The notes: generated by a model not told the origin, from the sequence alone. DNA of 64,000 nucleotides from [Zimmermannella] bifida NBRC 103089 (GCF_001570925.1 NZ_BCSP01000002.1:214955-278954), one strand, 5' to 3'; counted from the stretch's first letter, positions 27,291-38,280 are shown. Translations and numbers: made by a program.

Positions 27291-29132
27291 TTACTTCAGC
27301 TTGGCGAAGCCTTCGCGCACTGCCGCAAGCTGGCTGTACATGGCGTTTGGAACGCGGTCGCCGATCGAGTTGAAGTAGTCCTCGGTGACGTCAAGTTCCT
27401 TCTCCCAGCCTTCGGCGGGCACAGCGAAGATCTTCTTGAGCGTTGCTTCGTCAACATCGATGCCGTCAACGTTGATGTCTTCGGTCTTTGGCAGCAGGCC
27501 AATTGGCGTGCCGACTGGTTCGACTTCGCCCTCGAGCAGGTCGATGATCCATTCGATAGCGCGAATGTTCTCACCAAAGCCCGGCCACAGGAACGAGCCG
27601 TCCTTGTCGCGACGGAACCAGTTGACCTGGAAAATTGCCGGGGCCTTCTTGCCAAGCTTGCGGCCCATCGTGAGCCAGTGGTTCCAGTAGTCGCCCATGT
27701 GGTAGCCAGCAAATGGCTGCATTGCGAACGGGTCGCGGCGCAACACGCCAACGGGGCCTTCAGCAGCGGCAGTCTGTTCGCTACCAAGCGTGGCGCCGAG
27801 GAAGCAGCCGTGTTCCCAGCTCTTCGAACGGAATACCAGCGGCACGTTGGTGCGTCGGCGGCCACCGAACAGGATGACGTCGACGGGCACACCGTCGGCG
27901 GCTTCCCAATCGGGCGAAATCGTGGGGCACTGGTCGGCAGTGACAGTGAAGCGACCGTTCGGGTGGGCAGCGGGGGAGCCGCAGCCTGGCGTCCAGTCGT
28001 TGCCCTGCCAGTCGATCAGGTGCGACGGTGCCGTGTCAGTCATGCCTTCCCACCAGACGTCGCCGTCATCGGTGAGCGCGACGTTGGTGAAGATGGTGTT
28101 CTTCTTGATGGTGTCCATGGCGACCGGGTTAGTCGAGTAACCGGTGCCTGGGGCAACGCCGAAGAAGCCATATTCGGGGTTGATCGCGTACAGGCGGCCG
28201 TCGTCACCGGGGCGCATCCAAACAATGTCGTCACCGATGGTTTCAACCTTCCAGCCGTCCACCTTCGGACGCATCATGGCGAGGTTGGTCTTACCGGTTG
28301 CCGATGGGAAGGCACCAGTGATGGTGTACTTCTTGCCCTGCGGGTTGGTGACCTGAATGAGCAGCATGTGCTCGGCCATCCAGCCCTCATCGTGTGCCAT
28401 TGCCGAGGCGATGCGCAGGGCGAAGCACTTCTTACCGAGCAGTGCGTTGCCGCCGTAGCCCGAACCGTACGAGATGATTTCGCGAGCCTCGGGGAAGTGA
28501 GTGATGTACTTCGTGTCGTTGCACGGCCACGCGACGTCCTCGCGCTCGTTACCCTCTGCATCCACCAGCGGGTAACCGACCGAGTGCAGGGCCTTAACCC
28601 ACTGCGACTCTGGCTCGATGTACTTGAGGGCTTCGCTACCCGAACGAGTCATGAGCGCCATCGACAGTACAACGTAGGGGGAGTCGGTGATCTCAACACC
28701 GTACTGCGTGATCTTGCCGCCAAGCGGGCCCATGGCGAAGGGGACGACGTACATGGTGCGGCCACGCATCGAGCCGGCGAACAGCGTGTTGAGTTCGGCA
28801 CGCATGACATCGGGATTGCGCCAGTTGTTCGTGGGGCCGGCGTCTTCGAATTCCTTCGAGCAGATGAACGTGCGGCTCTCGACGCGGGCGACATCGGAAG
28901 CGTCGGAGCGGGCGAGGAACGAGTTCGGGCGCAGCTCGGGGTTCAGTTTGATGAGCGTGCCAGCTTCAACCATCTCTGTGGCGATGCGGTCGAACTCTTC
29001 TTGCGACCCGTCGCACCAAACAACCTCGTTCGGCTGCGTCAATTGCGCAACCTTCACCACCCAAGCGTTGACTTTTTCGTTGGCCGACAACTGTGGAATG
29101 TCATCGATGACTACGGGCGAGTGAGAGGTCAT
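27291..29132 (-). CDS. pckG: Phosphoenolpyruvate carboxykinase (GTP)
   Basis: Converts oxaloacetate and GTP to PEP, GDP and CO2; central to gluconeogenesis. The 613-aa length is normal for GTP-type enzymes. The substrate loop ([19 protein letters not shown]) and P-loop ([14 protein letters not shown]) are clear. The P-loop position normally occupied by a reactive cysteine (SACGKT) is threonine here. Metal-site His and Asp residues of the family are present around the P-loop. It stands alone between a terminator and a lipoprotein gene. Confidence 0.96.
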   Translation of the reverse strand: MTSHSPVVIDDIPQLSANEKVNAWVVKVAQLTQPNEVVWCDGSQEEFDRIATEMVEAGTLIKLNPELRPNSFLARSDASDVARVESRTFICSKEFEDAGPTNNWRNPDVMRAELNTLFAGSMRGRTMYVVPFAMGPLGGKITQYGVEITDSPYVVLSMALMTRSGSEALKYIEPESQWVKALHSVGYPLVDAEGNEREDVAWPCNDTKYITHFPEAREIISYGSGYGGNALLGKKCFALRIASAMAHDEGWMAEHMLLIQVTNPQGKKYTITGAFPSATGKTNLAMMRPKVDGWKVETIGDDIVWMRPGDDGRLYAINPEYGFFGVAPGTGYSTNPVAMDTIKKNTIFTNVALTDDGDVWWEGMTDTAPSHLIDWQGNDWTPGCGSPAAHPNGRFTVTADQCPTISPDWEAADGVPVDVILFGGRRRTNVPLVFRSKSWEHGCFLGATLGSEQTAAAEGPVGVLRRDPFAMQPFAGYHMGDYWNHWLTMGRKLGKKAPAIFQVNWFRRDKDGSFLWPGFGENIRAIEWIIDLLEGEVEPVGTPIGLLPKTEDINVDGIDVDEATLKKIFAVPAEGWEKELDVTEDYFNSIGDRVPNAMYSQLAAVREGFAKLK

Positions 29133-29309
29133 GGTGTAGCTACTTTCACTTGTCGTTGGCTGGAGCTTTCACCGGCTTGCCTGATTTCGTGTGCAAACGG
29201 CACGAAGGCGCATGGCGAATGTCTCCCTAGTATTCCACGTCCTTTGTGGGGGAATCCCGGTAGCGTCGAATTCATCCCTCAGGCGGAACGCCAAGCGGCA
29301 ACCGAGAGG

Positions 29310-29783
29310 TTAGAAACGGCAGTAGTCGAGGAGCGTGTTGAAGCCCTCTTCGACACGGTCAGCCGAGTCGGCGATGTCGTGGAAAGCGGTCAGCAATGTG
29401 CCTTCGCGCATGACGCGTTCAAGGGTGTCGGCCAATTCGCGGCTCTCGAATGCAATGTCGTTCAGTGCGTCTTCGAGGCGAACATCGGTGGCCGCTTCGC
29501 GGAGCTGCTCGATGTACTTGATGGCATCGCGGATCTTGTCGAGCGCTGCGTACGGGTCCTCGCCGAAACCCTTGGACGCCGACGTCACAAGTTTGTTCGC
29601 ATAGGCGAGTTCGCTCTCGATGGTTGCGCACGACACCGATGTTGGAACCGGGTGGGTCTCGACCGTGCTGGTCTCATCGGGGCCGCTCGGTCCGCCGGTT
29701 GGTGGGGCAACGTTGCAAGCGGCGAGCATCAGCGTCGCTGTCACAACGGCGGCAGCGGCAAAGGCACGAACACGCTTCTGCAA
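29310..29783 (-). CDS. Small lipoprotein, function unknown
   Basis: A 157-aa protein. A short basic start (QKRVR) and hydrophobic run end in the lipobox LAAC. After a Pro/Thr linker the mature part is helical with two cysteines, one early (VSCATIE) and one at the very end (LDYCRF), possibly disulfide-bonded. I chose the TTG at 29781-29783 because GGAG stands eight bases upstream; the frame is open far upstream but without coding character. No family recognised. Confidence 0.75.
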   Translation of the reverse strand: MQKRVRAFAAAAVVTATLMLAACNVAPPTGGPSGPDETSTVETHPVPTSVSCATIESELAYANKLVTSASKGFGEDPYAALDKIRDAIKYIEQLREAATDVRLEDALNDIAFESRELADTLERVMREGTLLTAFHDIADSADRVEEGFNTLLDYCRF

Positions 29784-30092
29784 CAGAAAGCTCCAGACAA
29801 ATCGGCGGGCAAAACGTTGGAAGTTTATCCCAGATCCAGCGCGTAACCGAGCATTGTTAGGCAGATGTATACCTCGGTTGCATGTGCTCCGCCGTTGGCC
29901 GTAGCGAAGTCTGTGTGCCCGCATCCGCGTCGATGCATTCCTTATATATGTTGATGCACGGTTAATGCGGATGCACCGCCTCGCGTTGACTGCGTACGGT
30001 GCGGCGCCTGCACATGCATTCAGGAATGCGCATTCGGCGTTGCTAGCGTTGTACGCGACGACATCGAAGTCGTCTTGCATTCGGAGGTCGGT
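29784..30092. other. Intergenic region between divergent genes
   Basis: It must hold the promoters of the lipoprotein gene and of fmdB/fmdA. It is locally A/T-rich (TTATATATG at about 29941) but I cannot place a convincing promoter. Several GGATGC/GCATCC words occur here. Confidence 0.45.
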
Positions 30093-30401
30093 ATGCCCAC
30101 ATATGAATTTAAGTGCCCCGCGGATCATGCGTCGCAGGTGCGATTCCCTATGGCGGAAGTACCGAGCTCGATCGACTGTCCCGATTGCAGCATCCGTGCA
30201 CGTCGCGTGTACCGAGCTCCGCACCTGGGGCGTGCAAGCGCACCCGGATACGAAGCACTCGGTGCGGCGGAGCGTTCCGCGCATGAGCCGGATGTGGTGA
30301 CGAGGCTGCCGCACGGCGGCGCGGGCGGTGGATCTCACGGTCACCAGCACGGCGGTGGTTACACCACTAACCCGCTGCACCAGAAGCTTCCGCGACCCTG
30401 A
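30093..30401 (+). CDS. FmdB-like zinc-ribbon protein
   Basis: A 102-aa protein opening MPTYEFKCP, the usual start of FmdB proteins. The zinc site is a variant, CPADH followed later by CPDC (Cys-x3-His plus CxxC). The C-terminal half is Gly/His-rich (GGAGGGSHGHQHGGG) and could bind metal. ATG 30093 follows GGAGG; the frame reaches back to 30075 without a better start. FmdB is the proposed regulator or assembly partner of formamidase, and the formamidase gene follows after 56 bases, supporting the call. Confidence 0.85.
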   Translation: MPTYEFKCPADHASQVRFPMAEVPSSIDCPDCSIRARRVYRAPHLGRASAPGYEALGAAERSAHEPDVVTRLPHGGAGGGSHGHQHGGGYTTNPLHQKLPRP

Positions 30402-30457
30402 CCGCGGAACGTGGCGGGCGTGCATCCACGCTCGCAGGCCATGAAAGGAAAACGTTC

Positions 30458-31708
30458 ATGCCAGAAAATCTCTTCCCCCTCGACTCCTCCAAGCCGTTTA
30501 CCGAGCAGGAAAAGCTTGGCCACAACCGATGGCACCCAGAGATCCCGCCGGTAATTTCGGTGAAGCCGGGCGACTCGTTCCGCGTGGATTGCCGTGAATG
30601 GTTTGACGGTGCGATTAAGAACGATGACAGTGCCGAAGACATCTTGAATGCGCCGCTGCACGAGGTGCACAAGCTCACCGGGCCGATTCGCGTTGAAGGT
30701 GCAAAGCCCGGCGACTTGTTGGTCGTTGACATCTTGGATGTCGGCCCGATCCCGATGGAAGAAGGCCCCCTTGCCGGACAAGGTTGGGGCTACACCGGTA
30801 TTTTCGCGAAGCACAACGGTGGCGGTTTCCTTACCGAGCAGTACCCGGATGCATACAAGGCCGTGTGGGACTTCACTGGCCAGGTCGCCACGAGCCGTCA
30901 CATCCCTGGTGTCGCGTTTGAAGGCATCATCCACCCGGGTCTGATGGGTACTGCGCCCTCGGCCGAGCTCTTGGCGCGCTGGAATAAGCGTGAAGGCGAC
31001 CTGATCGCGACCGACCCGCACCGTGTCCCACCACTGGCGCTGCCACCGGAGCCGAACGGTGCAATCCTCGGTGGCGTTGCTGAAGCGGACTTCGACCGAA
31101 TCGCGAGCGAAGGTGCGCGCACCGCGCCGCCACGTGAAAACGGTGGTAACCAGGACATTAAGAACCTTTCGAAGGGTTCGCGTGTGTTCTACCCGGTGTT
31201 CGTGGATGGCGGCAACCTGTCGGTTGGTGACCTGCACTTCTCGCAGGGTGATGGTGAGATCACCTTCTGCGGTGCGATCGAGATGAGCGGTTTCATTGAG
31301 CTGCGCGTTGACGTGATCAAGAACGGCATGGAGACCTATGGTGTATCGGAAAACGCGATCTTCATGCCGGGCAAGGTTGAGCCGCGATTCAGCGAGTGGC
31401 TGGCGTTCTCGGGAACGTCGGTGACGCTTGAGGGCGAGCAGAAATACCTGGATTCGCAACTCGCGTACCAGCGCGCCTGCCTGCACGCGATCGACTACCT
31501 CAAGAAGTTTGGATACTCGGGCGAGCAGGCATACCTGTTGCTGGGTGCGGCTCCGATTGAAGGTCGGTTCTCGGGTGTCGTGGACATCCCGAACTCCTGC
31601 GCAACCGTGTACCTACCGACGGCGATCTTCGACTTCGACGTGCGTCCGTCGGCATCAGGACCGCACCAGGTGAAGCAGGGCATTCCCGCGCCCCGCGCAT
31701 CCGCGTAG
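30458..31708 (+). CDS. fmdA: Formamidase (acetamidase/formamidase family)
   Basis: Hydrolyses formamide (possibly other short amides) to formate and ammonia. The 416-aa length and the opening LGHNRWHPEIPP with CREW(F)DG match FmdA proteins. HEVHKLTGPI and YTGIFAKHNGGGFLT are further family landmarks. ATG 30458 has GAAAGGA upstream. The last codons (PRASA) are part of a degenerate repeat that continues past the stop, so the true C-terminus may have drifted recently. It is probably co-transcribed with the FmdB-like gene. Confidence 0.92.
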   Translation: MPENLFPLDSSKPFTEQEKLGHNRWHPEIPPVISVKPGDSFRVDCREWFDGAIKNDDSAEDILNAPLHEVHKLTGPIRVEGAKPGDLLVVDILDVGPIPMEEGPLAGQGWGYTGIFAKHNGGGFLTEQYPDAYKAVWDFTGQVATSRHIPGVAFEGIIHPGLMGTAPSAELLARWNKREGDLIATDPHRVPPLALPPEPNGAILGGVAEADFDRIASEGARTAPPRENGGNQDIKNLSKGSRVFYPVFVDGGNLSVGDLHFSQGDGEITFCGAIEMSGFIELRVDVIKNGMETYGVSENAIFMPGKVEPRFSEWLAFSGTSVTLEGEQKYLDSQLAYQRACLHAIDYLKKFGYSGEQAYLLLGAAPIEGRFSGVVDIPNSCATVYLPTAIFDFDVRPSASGPHQVKQGIPAPRASA

Positions 31709-31775
31709 CCCCGCGCACCCCGCGCATCCGCCTAACCCCGCGCGCCCCGGGGTACCCCCGCGCATCCGCGTAACC
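31686..31775 (+). repeat. Degenerate short tandem repeat across the fmdA stop codon
   Basis: Variants of CCCCGCGCATCCGCGTAACC occur about three to four times in a row, starting inside the last codons of fmdA and ending just before the palindromic element. A GGGGTACCCC palindrome interrupts the last unit. Confidence 0.7.
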
Positions 31776-31781
31776 CAATTG

Positions 31782-31836
31782 TTGGGGCCGACTTTGCACA
31801 GTATCCACGTGATGAACCGTGCAAAGTCGGCCTTAA
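31782..31836. repeat. Palindromic intergenic repeat, GTGCAAAGTCGGCC family
   Basis: TTGGGGCCGACTTTGCACAG faces CCGTGCAAAGTCGGCCTTAA with a spacer of about 15 bases. It has the same arrangement and spacer as 33004-33059, 1.2 kb away, on the other side of the DUF559 pseudogene. Confidence 0.88.
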
Positions 31837-31927
31837 CTGTGTTCGCGGAAAGTGCTTAAGGCCCGCTTTGGCGGTGTTGGTAATGGGCTCTGCAACGCAG
31901 CATTGCTCGCTAGATAAAAAGGATGCG

Positions 31928-32851
31928 TCACAGTAGCTGTCGTAGGCGGGATACCAAGCGGCTGAAACGGGGCTCTTGAAGATCGCTCGCCGTTACTTGT
32001 ATTTCAATGTATCCAGCAGCCGCGAGGTCTCTGGAACGTTCGATGTCGTGCTCCCATGTGGGGCGGTCGGTACGGTGATGATCACCCAAATACTCCAGGA
32101 GTAGTCGAGCCTCGCGATACAGCAAATCGGGGCGGACTCATCGGCCATTGCCCAACTGAATTGTCGAGTTCACTTCGGGTACCGGAAACCCCGATTCGAT
32201 TAGTCGTACTCGCAAGACGGTCTCCATTGGAGACTCGACGCCGTCTGCAGACAGTGCACAAGCGGTACGAAGGGTCGCAATGCCATGCATGCCTGCAAAT
32301 TGTCCAGGAAGGCTGCGGATTTGTCGGGGGTCAAGCAATGCTTGGGGAAGGTACCGGCGGCCTGGGTAGTTCGCCGCACCACTGCGCATCGCGTCGAGAA
32401 CAACGGTGAGTTCCATCGGCGAAAGGTCTCGCGCCAGCGAAGCTGCGAGAGTCTTTGGCGCGAGTAGCGGAATCCCATCGAAGCGGACAGTTTCGAAACG
32501 GTCGTCCCGGATGCGGATAGACCGAATCCCGTTGCGCTTGATCCGATGCGTGGAAGCGGGCGATGCAACGATTAGTTTCTCGTGGTCACGTAGGTGATGA
32601 GGCAATGGAAGCCCCAGAAATTGAGCCGCGCTAATGCTGCCTAATGCACGACCGTGTGTGAGGAGCGGTTCGGCCGCACGAATTCGAGCGATTGGGTCTA
32701 ACGTCCGAGTGGCTGCACGTATGCCCCAGTACGGGGAGTGTAGGTCTGATGCACGGAGCCGGCTCCGACTAATGCCGACAGCGCGGGCTTGCGCACAAGT
32801 GAAGCCGGTGGCGGGTAGTGAATGTGGTAGCGGTGATGGAGGTCTCGACAC
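31928..32851 (-). pseudogene. AbiEi/DUF559-type protein interrupted by one stop codon
   Basis: The reading frame codes for a DUF559 (Vsr-like endonuclease fold) protein: an N-terminal recognition-like domain, then the C-terminal nuclease-type domain with LLLEYLGDHH and later WEHDIERSRDLAAAGY. A TGA at 32138-32140 (complement) falls inside the sequence NGR-stop-VRPDLL, in the same frame as the downstream half, where family members usually carry Trp or a similar residue. There is no frameshift, so a single base change (for example TGG to TGA) explains it. The start is uncertain; GTG at 32849-32851 is a good candidate, but the frame is open to 32983. Palindromic repeats flank the gene on both sides. 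Confidence 0.85.
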
Positions 32852-32966
32852 GTTTCGTACCGTATGCGGGAACGAGTCTCGCGAGCGGTTGGGTTTCGAA
32901 ACTGTGGATAACGCGATATCCACAGTTTCGAGGGGCGGGTGAGTGACTGCTACTGGTGAGTCGACT

Positions 32967-33059
32967 GTGCAAAGTTGGCCCAAAATTTGGGGTCATGAGC
33001 GATTTGGGGCCGGCTTTGCACAGTATTCAGATCGTGAACCGTGCAAAGTCGGCCCCAAC
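32967..33059. repeat. Palindromic repeat with an extra half-site, GTGCAAAGTCGGCC family
   Basis: The full palindrome at 33004-33059 pairs TTGGGGCCGGCTTTGCACAG with CCGTGCAAAGTCGGCCCCAA. A further half-site (GTGCAAAGTTGGCC) stands at 32967-32980. Confidence 0.88.
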
Positions 33060-33121
33060 GCAGTGCGGGAACGGGCGCGGGGTGTTGGGTGTTCGGCGTC
33101 GCGGTTGCACGCTAGGATGAG

Positions 33122-33310
33122 TCCATCGACTGTGATCCGCTATCAACGGGGAGTCTTCGGAAGAACCGCGGGACCGCATCCTGCCAAGTAGAACCGAACG
33201 GGGCTGGCCCGTCATCGCCAACGAACGAGAGACGACAACCGTCGTAATCGGGGTGGTACCGCGCGCAAGCGTCCCCGGAGCAGCCAGTCGGCACATCAAC
33301 CTCCAGGAGC
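33122..33310 (+). promoter_or_regulatory. T-box riboswitch of ileS
   Basis: The T-box sequence GGGTGGTACCGCG is at 33251-33263. Its TGGT bulge would pair with the 3' end of uncharged tRNA ending A-CCA, as tRNA-Ile does. A short first stem at about 33128-33155 presents ATC (33142-33144), an isoleucine codon, as likely specifier. The compact first stem and the CCTCC directly before the ileS SD (AGGAG, 33305-33309) fit the actinobacterial translational T-box, where uncharged tRNA-Ile frees the SD. A TAGGAT -10-like hexamer is at 33113-33118. Confidence 0.93.
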
Positions 33311-33316
33311 CCCCGC

Positions 33317-36300
33317 ATGTCGTACCCGAAGTCTGCCTTCGGCCCAGGCGCAGTTCAGCCCACTCCGCAACTTCCCACCATCGAAGAAGCGGTCCTCAAG
33401 TTCTGGTCGTCCGACAACACGTTTAGCGCCTCGATTGATCAGCGCGAAGGCGCCCCCGAATGGGTCTTCTACGACGGCCCTCCGTTCGCCAACGGCCTGC
33501 CGCACTACGGCCACCTGCTCACCGGCTACGCCAAGGACGTCTTCCCGCGTTACAACACCATGCGCGGCCACCAGGTCAAGCGCGTATTCGGGTGGGACAC
33601 TCACGGCCTGCCCGCCGAGCTTGAAGCAATGAAGCAACTCGGCATCAACACCAAAGAAGACATTGAGTCGATGGGTATCGGTGAATTCAACAACGCCGCC
33701 AAAGAGTCAGTGCTGCGCTACACGCAGGAATGGCGCGACTACGTAGAACGCCAGGGACGCTGGGTCGACTTCGAAAACGGCTACAAGACCCTCGACATCT
33801 CCTACATGGAGTCGGTTATCTGGGCGTTCAAGCAGCTCTACGACAAGGGCCTCGCATACGAAGGCTTCCGCGTGCTCCCATACTGTTGGCACGACGAAAC
33901 CCCGCTGTCGAACCACGAACTGCGCATGGACGATGACGTCTACCAAGACCGCCAGGACAACACGGTAACCGTCACCTTCCCGCTTGTCGGAGAACGCGCA
34001 TCCGCACTCGACCTCACCGACGTTCGCGCACTCGCCTGGACCACCACGCCCTGGACACTGCCGACGAACCTCGCGCTCGCGGTTGGTCCCGAGACCGACT
34101 ACGTGGTCGTACCGGCTGGCCCCAAGGGCGCTGCCGACGGCGCTACCGAGGGCGAAGCAAACTACCTGATCGCATCCGCCCGGCTCGACGCCTACGCCAA
34201 GGATCTCGGCTACGCCAAGGGCAAGGATGCGGCTGCCGCAGTTACTCGCACCGTCAAGGGTGCCGAGCTCGAGGGCGTGCGCTACCAGCGCCTGTGGGAT
34301 TTCTTTGCCAGCGAAGAGTACGGCACCGAAAACGCGTGGCAGATCCTCGTCGCCGAATACGTCACCACTTCGGACGGTACCGGCATCGTGCACCAGGCCC
34401 CGGCCTACGGTGAGGATGACAAGGTCGTTTGTGACGCGGCAGGCATCCCCACAATTCTGTCGGTGGATGCAGCCGGTCGCTTCTTCGACGTCGTGACACC
34501 GGTTGCCGGGCAGCAGGTGTTCGACGCGAACCGTCCGCTGATCCAGCAGCTCAAGGCCGACGGCCGCCTGCTGCAGCAGAAGTCGTACGTGCACTCGTAC
34601 CCGCACTGCTGGCGCTGCAAGAACCCGCTGATCTACAAGGCGGTTTCGAGCTGGTTCGTGAAGGTCACCGACTACCGCGAGGACATGCTCGCCGGTAATG
34701 AGCAGATCGAGTGGGTGCCCGACAACGTCAAGCACGGCCAGTTCGGCAAGTGGGTTGAGGGTGCTCGCGATTGGTCGATCTCGCGCAACCGGTACTGGGG
34801 TAGCCCGATCCCGGTGTGGAAGAGTGACGACCCGAATTACCCTCGCGTTGACGTCTACGGTTCGCTCGACGAACTCGAAGCCGACTTTGGCGTGCTCCCG
34901 ACCGACCTCCACCGCCCGGCGATCGACGAGCTCGTACGCCCGAACCCCGATGACCCGACCGGCAAGTCGATGATGCGTCGCATCCCTGACGTGCTCGACG
35001 TGTGGTTTGACTCGGGTTCGATGCCGTTCGCCCAGTGCCACTACCCGTTCGAGAACCGCGAATGGTTCGACACCCACTCGCCGGCGAACTTCATCGTTGA
35101 GTACATCGGCCAGACCCGCGGTTGGTTCTACGTCATGCACGCGCTGTCCACGGGCTTGTTTGGTCGCCCGGCATTCGAGCGCGTCGTAGCGCACGGCATC
35201 GTGCTCGGCTCCGACGGTCGCAAGATGTCGAAGTCGCTGCGCAACTACCCGGATGTCAACGAGGTGTTCGACCGTGACGGTTCGGATGCGATGCGCTGGT
35301 TCCTGCTCTCAAGCTCGGTACTTCGCGGCGGCAACCTGATCGTGACTGAAGAGGGTATTCGCGAGTCCACGCGTCAGTTCCTGCTGCCGCTGTGGTCGAC
35401 TTACTACTTCTTCACCACCTACGCGAACTCCGCAAATGGACCGGAAGGCCCGGCCTACGAAGCGCAGCGTCGCACCGACTCGACCGACCTGCTCGACCGC
35501 TACATTCTCGCGAAGCTTCGCGACACGGTGCTCGCGGTACAAGCCGATCTCGACGCGCTGGATGCATCCAACGCCACGACCCGACTGCGTGACTTCGCCG
35601 ACGTACTCACCAACTGGTACGTGCGTCGTTCGCGCGACCGATTCTGGGTTGGTACCGACGCGCAGGACGCTGCTTCGCGCGAAGCATTCGACACGCTCTA
35701 CACCGTGCTCGAAACGCTCTGCCGTGTTGCTGCGCCGCTCGCGCCGTTCCTCACCGAAGCCGTTTGGCAGGGGCTCACCGGCGAACGTTCGGTGCACCTG
35801 ACCGACTGGCCGACCGTTGACGACCTGCCCGAAGACACGGCGCTTGTGGCTTCGATGGATGCGGTCCGTGACGTGGTCTCGAACGGCCAGGCGCTGCGCA
35901 AGCAGCACCACCTGCGCGTCCGTTTGCCGCTCGCATCCCTGACCGTGCTCACCACGCGCGTCGCCGAACTCGAACCGTTCGCGTCGATCATCGCCGACGA
36001 GCTCAACGTTCGCGAAGTTCGTTTCGCCGAGCGCACTGAAGAAGCCTCGGCTGCCTACGGCGTCTCGCGCGTGCTGCGTGTAAACGCTCGCGCGGCCGGT
36101 CCTCGCATTGGAAAGCAGGTGCAGCAAGCGATCAAGGGGTCGAAGTCGGGAGACTGGTCGATCGACGCTGACGGCACCGTTATTGCTGGCGGTATCGCCC
36201 TGGTAGACGGCGAATACGAAGTTGATCTGCAGATCGCCGAAGCGCAGGGCAACGAGGTTCTCGGTCTGCTCGACTCCGGAGACATCCTTGTGCTCGACAC

Positions 36301-36583
36301 CGACGTCACCGACGAACTCGCGGCCGAAGGTGTGGCTCGTGACGCGATCCGCGCGATCCAGGATGCACGTAAGGCTGCCGGTCTCGAGGTCAGCGACCGT
36401 ATCAACCTGCAGCTGGCATGTGACGACGCGTCGCTCGAGGCACTGAGCGCACAAACTGAGCTGATCGCATCCGAAACCCTCGCGCTGAGCGTGACGGTGA
36501 CCGGTGGACTCGACGTCGACCCGGAACGCGCATCCATCCCGCACAGCTATGGCGCGCTGAAGATTGAGGTAGCAAAGGCATGA
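33317..36583 (+). CDS. ileS: Isoleucine--tRNA ligase
   Basis: Class I synthetase charging tRNA-Ile, 1088 aa. The HIGH-type motif reads [15 protein letters not shown], the editing domain lies at about residues 220-430, and KMSKS is in [13 protein letters not shown] (about residue 635). The large size and C-terminal layout belong to the type that lacks the E. coli C-terminal zinc finger and is often mupirocin-resistant; that property is inferred from type only. The start at 33317 follows AGGAG and is controlled by the T-box. The stop overlaps folC by ATGA. Confidence 0.97.
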   Translation: MSYPKSAFGPGAVQPTPQLPTIEEAVLKFWSSDNTFSASIDQREGAPEWVFYDGPPFANGLPHYGHLLTGYAKDVFPRYNTMRGHQVKRVFGWDTHGLPAELEAMKQLGINTKEDIESMGIGEFNNAAKESVLRYTQEWRDYVERQGRWVDFENGYKTLDISYMESVIWAFKQLYDKGLAYEGFRVLPYCWHDETPLSNHELRMDDDVYQDRQDNTVTVTFPLVGERASALDLTDVRALAWTTTPWTLPTNLALAVGPETDYVVVPAGPKGAADGATEGEANYLIASARLDAYAKDLGYAKGKDAAAAVTRTVKGAELEGVRYQRLWDFFASEEYGTENAWQILVAEYVTTSDGTGIVHQAPAYGEDDKVVCDAAGIPTILSVDAAGRFFDVVTPVAGQQVFDANRPLIQQLKADGRLLQQKSYVHSYPHCWRCKNPLIYKAVSSWFVKVTDYREDMLAGNEQIEWVPDNVKHGQFGKWVEGARDWSISRNRYWGSPIPVWKSDDPNYPRVDVYGSLDELEADFGVLPTDLHRPAIDELVRPNPDDPTGKSMMRRIPDVLDVWFDSGSMPFAQCHYPFENREWFDTHSPANFIVEYIGQTRGWFYVMHALSTGLFGRPAFERVVAHGIVLGSDGRKMSKSLRNYPDVNEVFDRDGSDAMRWFLLSSSVLRGGNLIVTEEGIRESTRQFLLPLWSTYYFFTTYANSANGPEGPAYEAQRRTDSTDLLDRYILAKLRDTVLAVQADLDALDASNATTRLRDFADVLTNWYVRRSRDRFWVGTDAQDAASREAFDTLYTVLETLCRVAAPLAPFLTEAVWQGLTGERSVHLTDWPTVDDLPEDTALVASMDAVRDVVSNGQALRKQHHLRVRLPLASLTVLTTRVAELEPFASIIADELNVREVRFAERTEEASAAYGVSRVLRVNARAAGPRIGKQVQQAIKGSKSGDWSIDADGTVIAGGIALVDGEYEVDLQIAEAQGNEVLGLLDSGDILVLDTDVTDELAAEGVARDAIRAIQDARKAAGLEVSDRINLQLACDDASLEALSAQTELIASETLALSVTVTGGLDVDPERASIPHSYGALKIEVAKA

Positions 36584-38280
36584 GCGAACGCAACAACGAG
36601 TCGCCCGATGAGTCGTACGACGCTCGGGACGCGGCCGATGGCCAGGGCAACTCGGGAGAGCTATCGCCTGACGAACTGCTGAAGCTGCTGGGCGGCGCCC
36701 CGTTCGACGACGCCCTCAATTACGACGAAGACTTCGCTGAAGACTTCGCCGACGAGGTCGTGCTGCTGTCGGAACGCGAACAGGCCGAGCGCCGTCGCCT
36801 CGAAGAAACCGATTGGGAATACGAGGCTGACCGCGTCTTCGACGAACTCATGGAGCGCGTGGGCGAGGCCCAGCCCGAGCCGCGCCTGGATGCGACTCGT
36901 CGCGCCTGCGAACTGCTCGGCGACATTCACCGTGCTTGGCCGATGATTCACATCACCGGTACGAACGGTAAGTCGTCGACGGCGCGCATCACGGCATCGC
37001 TCTTGCAGGCGCACGGCCTGCGGGTGGGTGTACTGACGTCGCCGCATCTGGTTCGCTTGAACGAGCGCATCGGCATTGACGGTGCGCCGATTTCGGACGA
37101 GCGATTGGTTGCGAACTGGCGCGATATTGAGCCGTTCCTTTCGCTTGTGGATACGGAACTCGAGCAGCAGGGTAAGCCTCGCTTGACGTTCTTCGAAGCG
37201 CTGACGGTGCTCGCGTTCGCGTGTTTCTCGGATGCGCCGGTTGACGTTGCGGTTGTCGAAGTTGGCATGGGCGGCGAGTGGGATTCCACCAACGTTGCCG
37301 ACGGTGCGGTTTCGGTCTTTACACCGATCGCGCTGGACCACCAGGCACGCCTCGGTTCGACGCTCGGCGAGATCGCCCGCACGAAGTCGGGCATCATCAA
37401 GCCCGGAGCTGCCGTGGTCACCGCATCACAGCCGGCGGAAGCGCTGGCCGAGATCGAGCGCGCGGCCGAGCTGCGAGACGCGAAGCTCTTCGTGGAAGAG
37501 CGCGACTTCTCGGTGACCGGCGACCAGATGGCCGTCGGTGGCCGCCTGATTTCGTTGCGCAGCATCGTGGGTGAGTACCGCGAGATTCCATTGGCGCTCG
37601 CGGGCGACTACCAAGCGCACAATGCGGCGCTAGCGGTTGCCGCAGTTGAGGCCTTCTTTGGCGGCGAGCGTGCGCTTCCCGAAGAGTCGGTTGAAGCCGG
37701 ACTTGGGCAGGCGCGTTCGCCTGGCCGTCTCGATCTCATCGGCACGAACCCCGCGGTCATTATTGACGCGGCGCACAACCCGCACGGTGCCGCACACTTG
37801 GCGCAGGCCGTAACCGAAACGTACAAGTTCGATCACCTCACGCTCGTGTTGGGCGTGCTTGGCGATAAGAACGTGTCGGGCATTGTGAAGCCGCTGGCGG
37901 CGATTGCCGACCGAGTGATTGTGACGCAGTCCGATTCACCGCGCGCCATTGATGCGTACGAGTTGGCCGATTTGGTGCGGGATGCGATTGGTGACGAGCG
38001 CGCCGAGCTGTTGCGTGTCGAGGTCGTGTCGAACGCCGAGGATGCGCTGTTGTTGGCTCGCTCCGAGGCCGAAGCCCTGAACGAGGAGGCCGCGGGTGAT
38101 GCACCGGCGCGGACCGCGGGTGTGCTCGTGACTGGTTCGGTGACGCTGATCGGTGAGGCGGCCGCGCTTGCGGCTGCCGAGGAGTGGCGTGCTAATTCGG
38201 CTGTTGCGGGAGACTCGGCCGATGGGGGCTCGGGTGCGGATGAATTTGGCGGGTTTGATTGGGACGGAACGGAACAATAA
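36580..38280 (+). CDS. folC: Folylpolyglutamate synthase / dihydrofolate synthase
   Basis: Adds glutamate to dihydropteroate and folates, 566 aa. The P-loop GTNGKSST is near residue 128, with [13 protein letters not shown] after it and the Mur-ligase-type ATPase core and C-terminal domain following. Family members are usually 420-460 aa. Here about 80 acidic residues precede the enzyme (rich in Glu/Asp, for example [15 protein letters not shown]) and a Gly/Asp-rich tail of about 40 follows. ATG 36580 overlaps the ileS stop; a later start cannot be excluded, but no better site is visible. The stop overlaps the DUF4233 gene. Confidence 0.94.
   Translation: MSERNNESPDESYDARDAADGQGNSGELSPDELLKLLGGAPFDDALNYDEDFAEDFADEVVLLSEREQAERRRLEETDWEYEADRVFDELMERVGEAQPEPRLDATRRACELLGDIHRAWPMIHITGTNGKSSTARITASLLQAHGLRVGVLTSPHLVRLNERIGIDGAPISDERLVANWRDIEPFLSLVDTELEQQGKPRLTFFEALTVLAFACFSDAPVDVAVVEVGMGGEWDSTNVADGAVSVFTPIALDHQARLGSTLGEIARTKSGIIKPGAAVVTASQPAEALAEIERAAELRDAKLFVEERDFSVTGDQMAVGGRLISLRSIVGEYREIPLALAGDYQAHNAALAVAAVEAFFGGERALPEESVEAGLGQARSPGRLDLIGTNPAVIIDAAHNPHGAAHLAQAVTETYKFDHLTLVLGVLGDKNVSGIVKPLAAIADRVIVTQSDSPRAIDAYELADLVRDAIGDERAELLRVEVVSNAEDALLLARSEAEALNEEAAGDAPARTAGVLVTGSVTLIGEAAALAAAEEWRANSAVAGDSADGGSGADEFGGFDWDGTEQ

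Noticed and set aside
27678..29846. 722-codon frame antisense to pckG
   Set aside because: Same reason: the sense strand has the PEPCK motifs, and the antisense frame runs across the intergenic region without a ribosome binding site.
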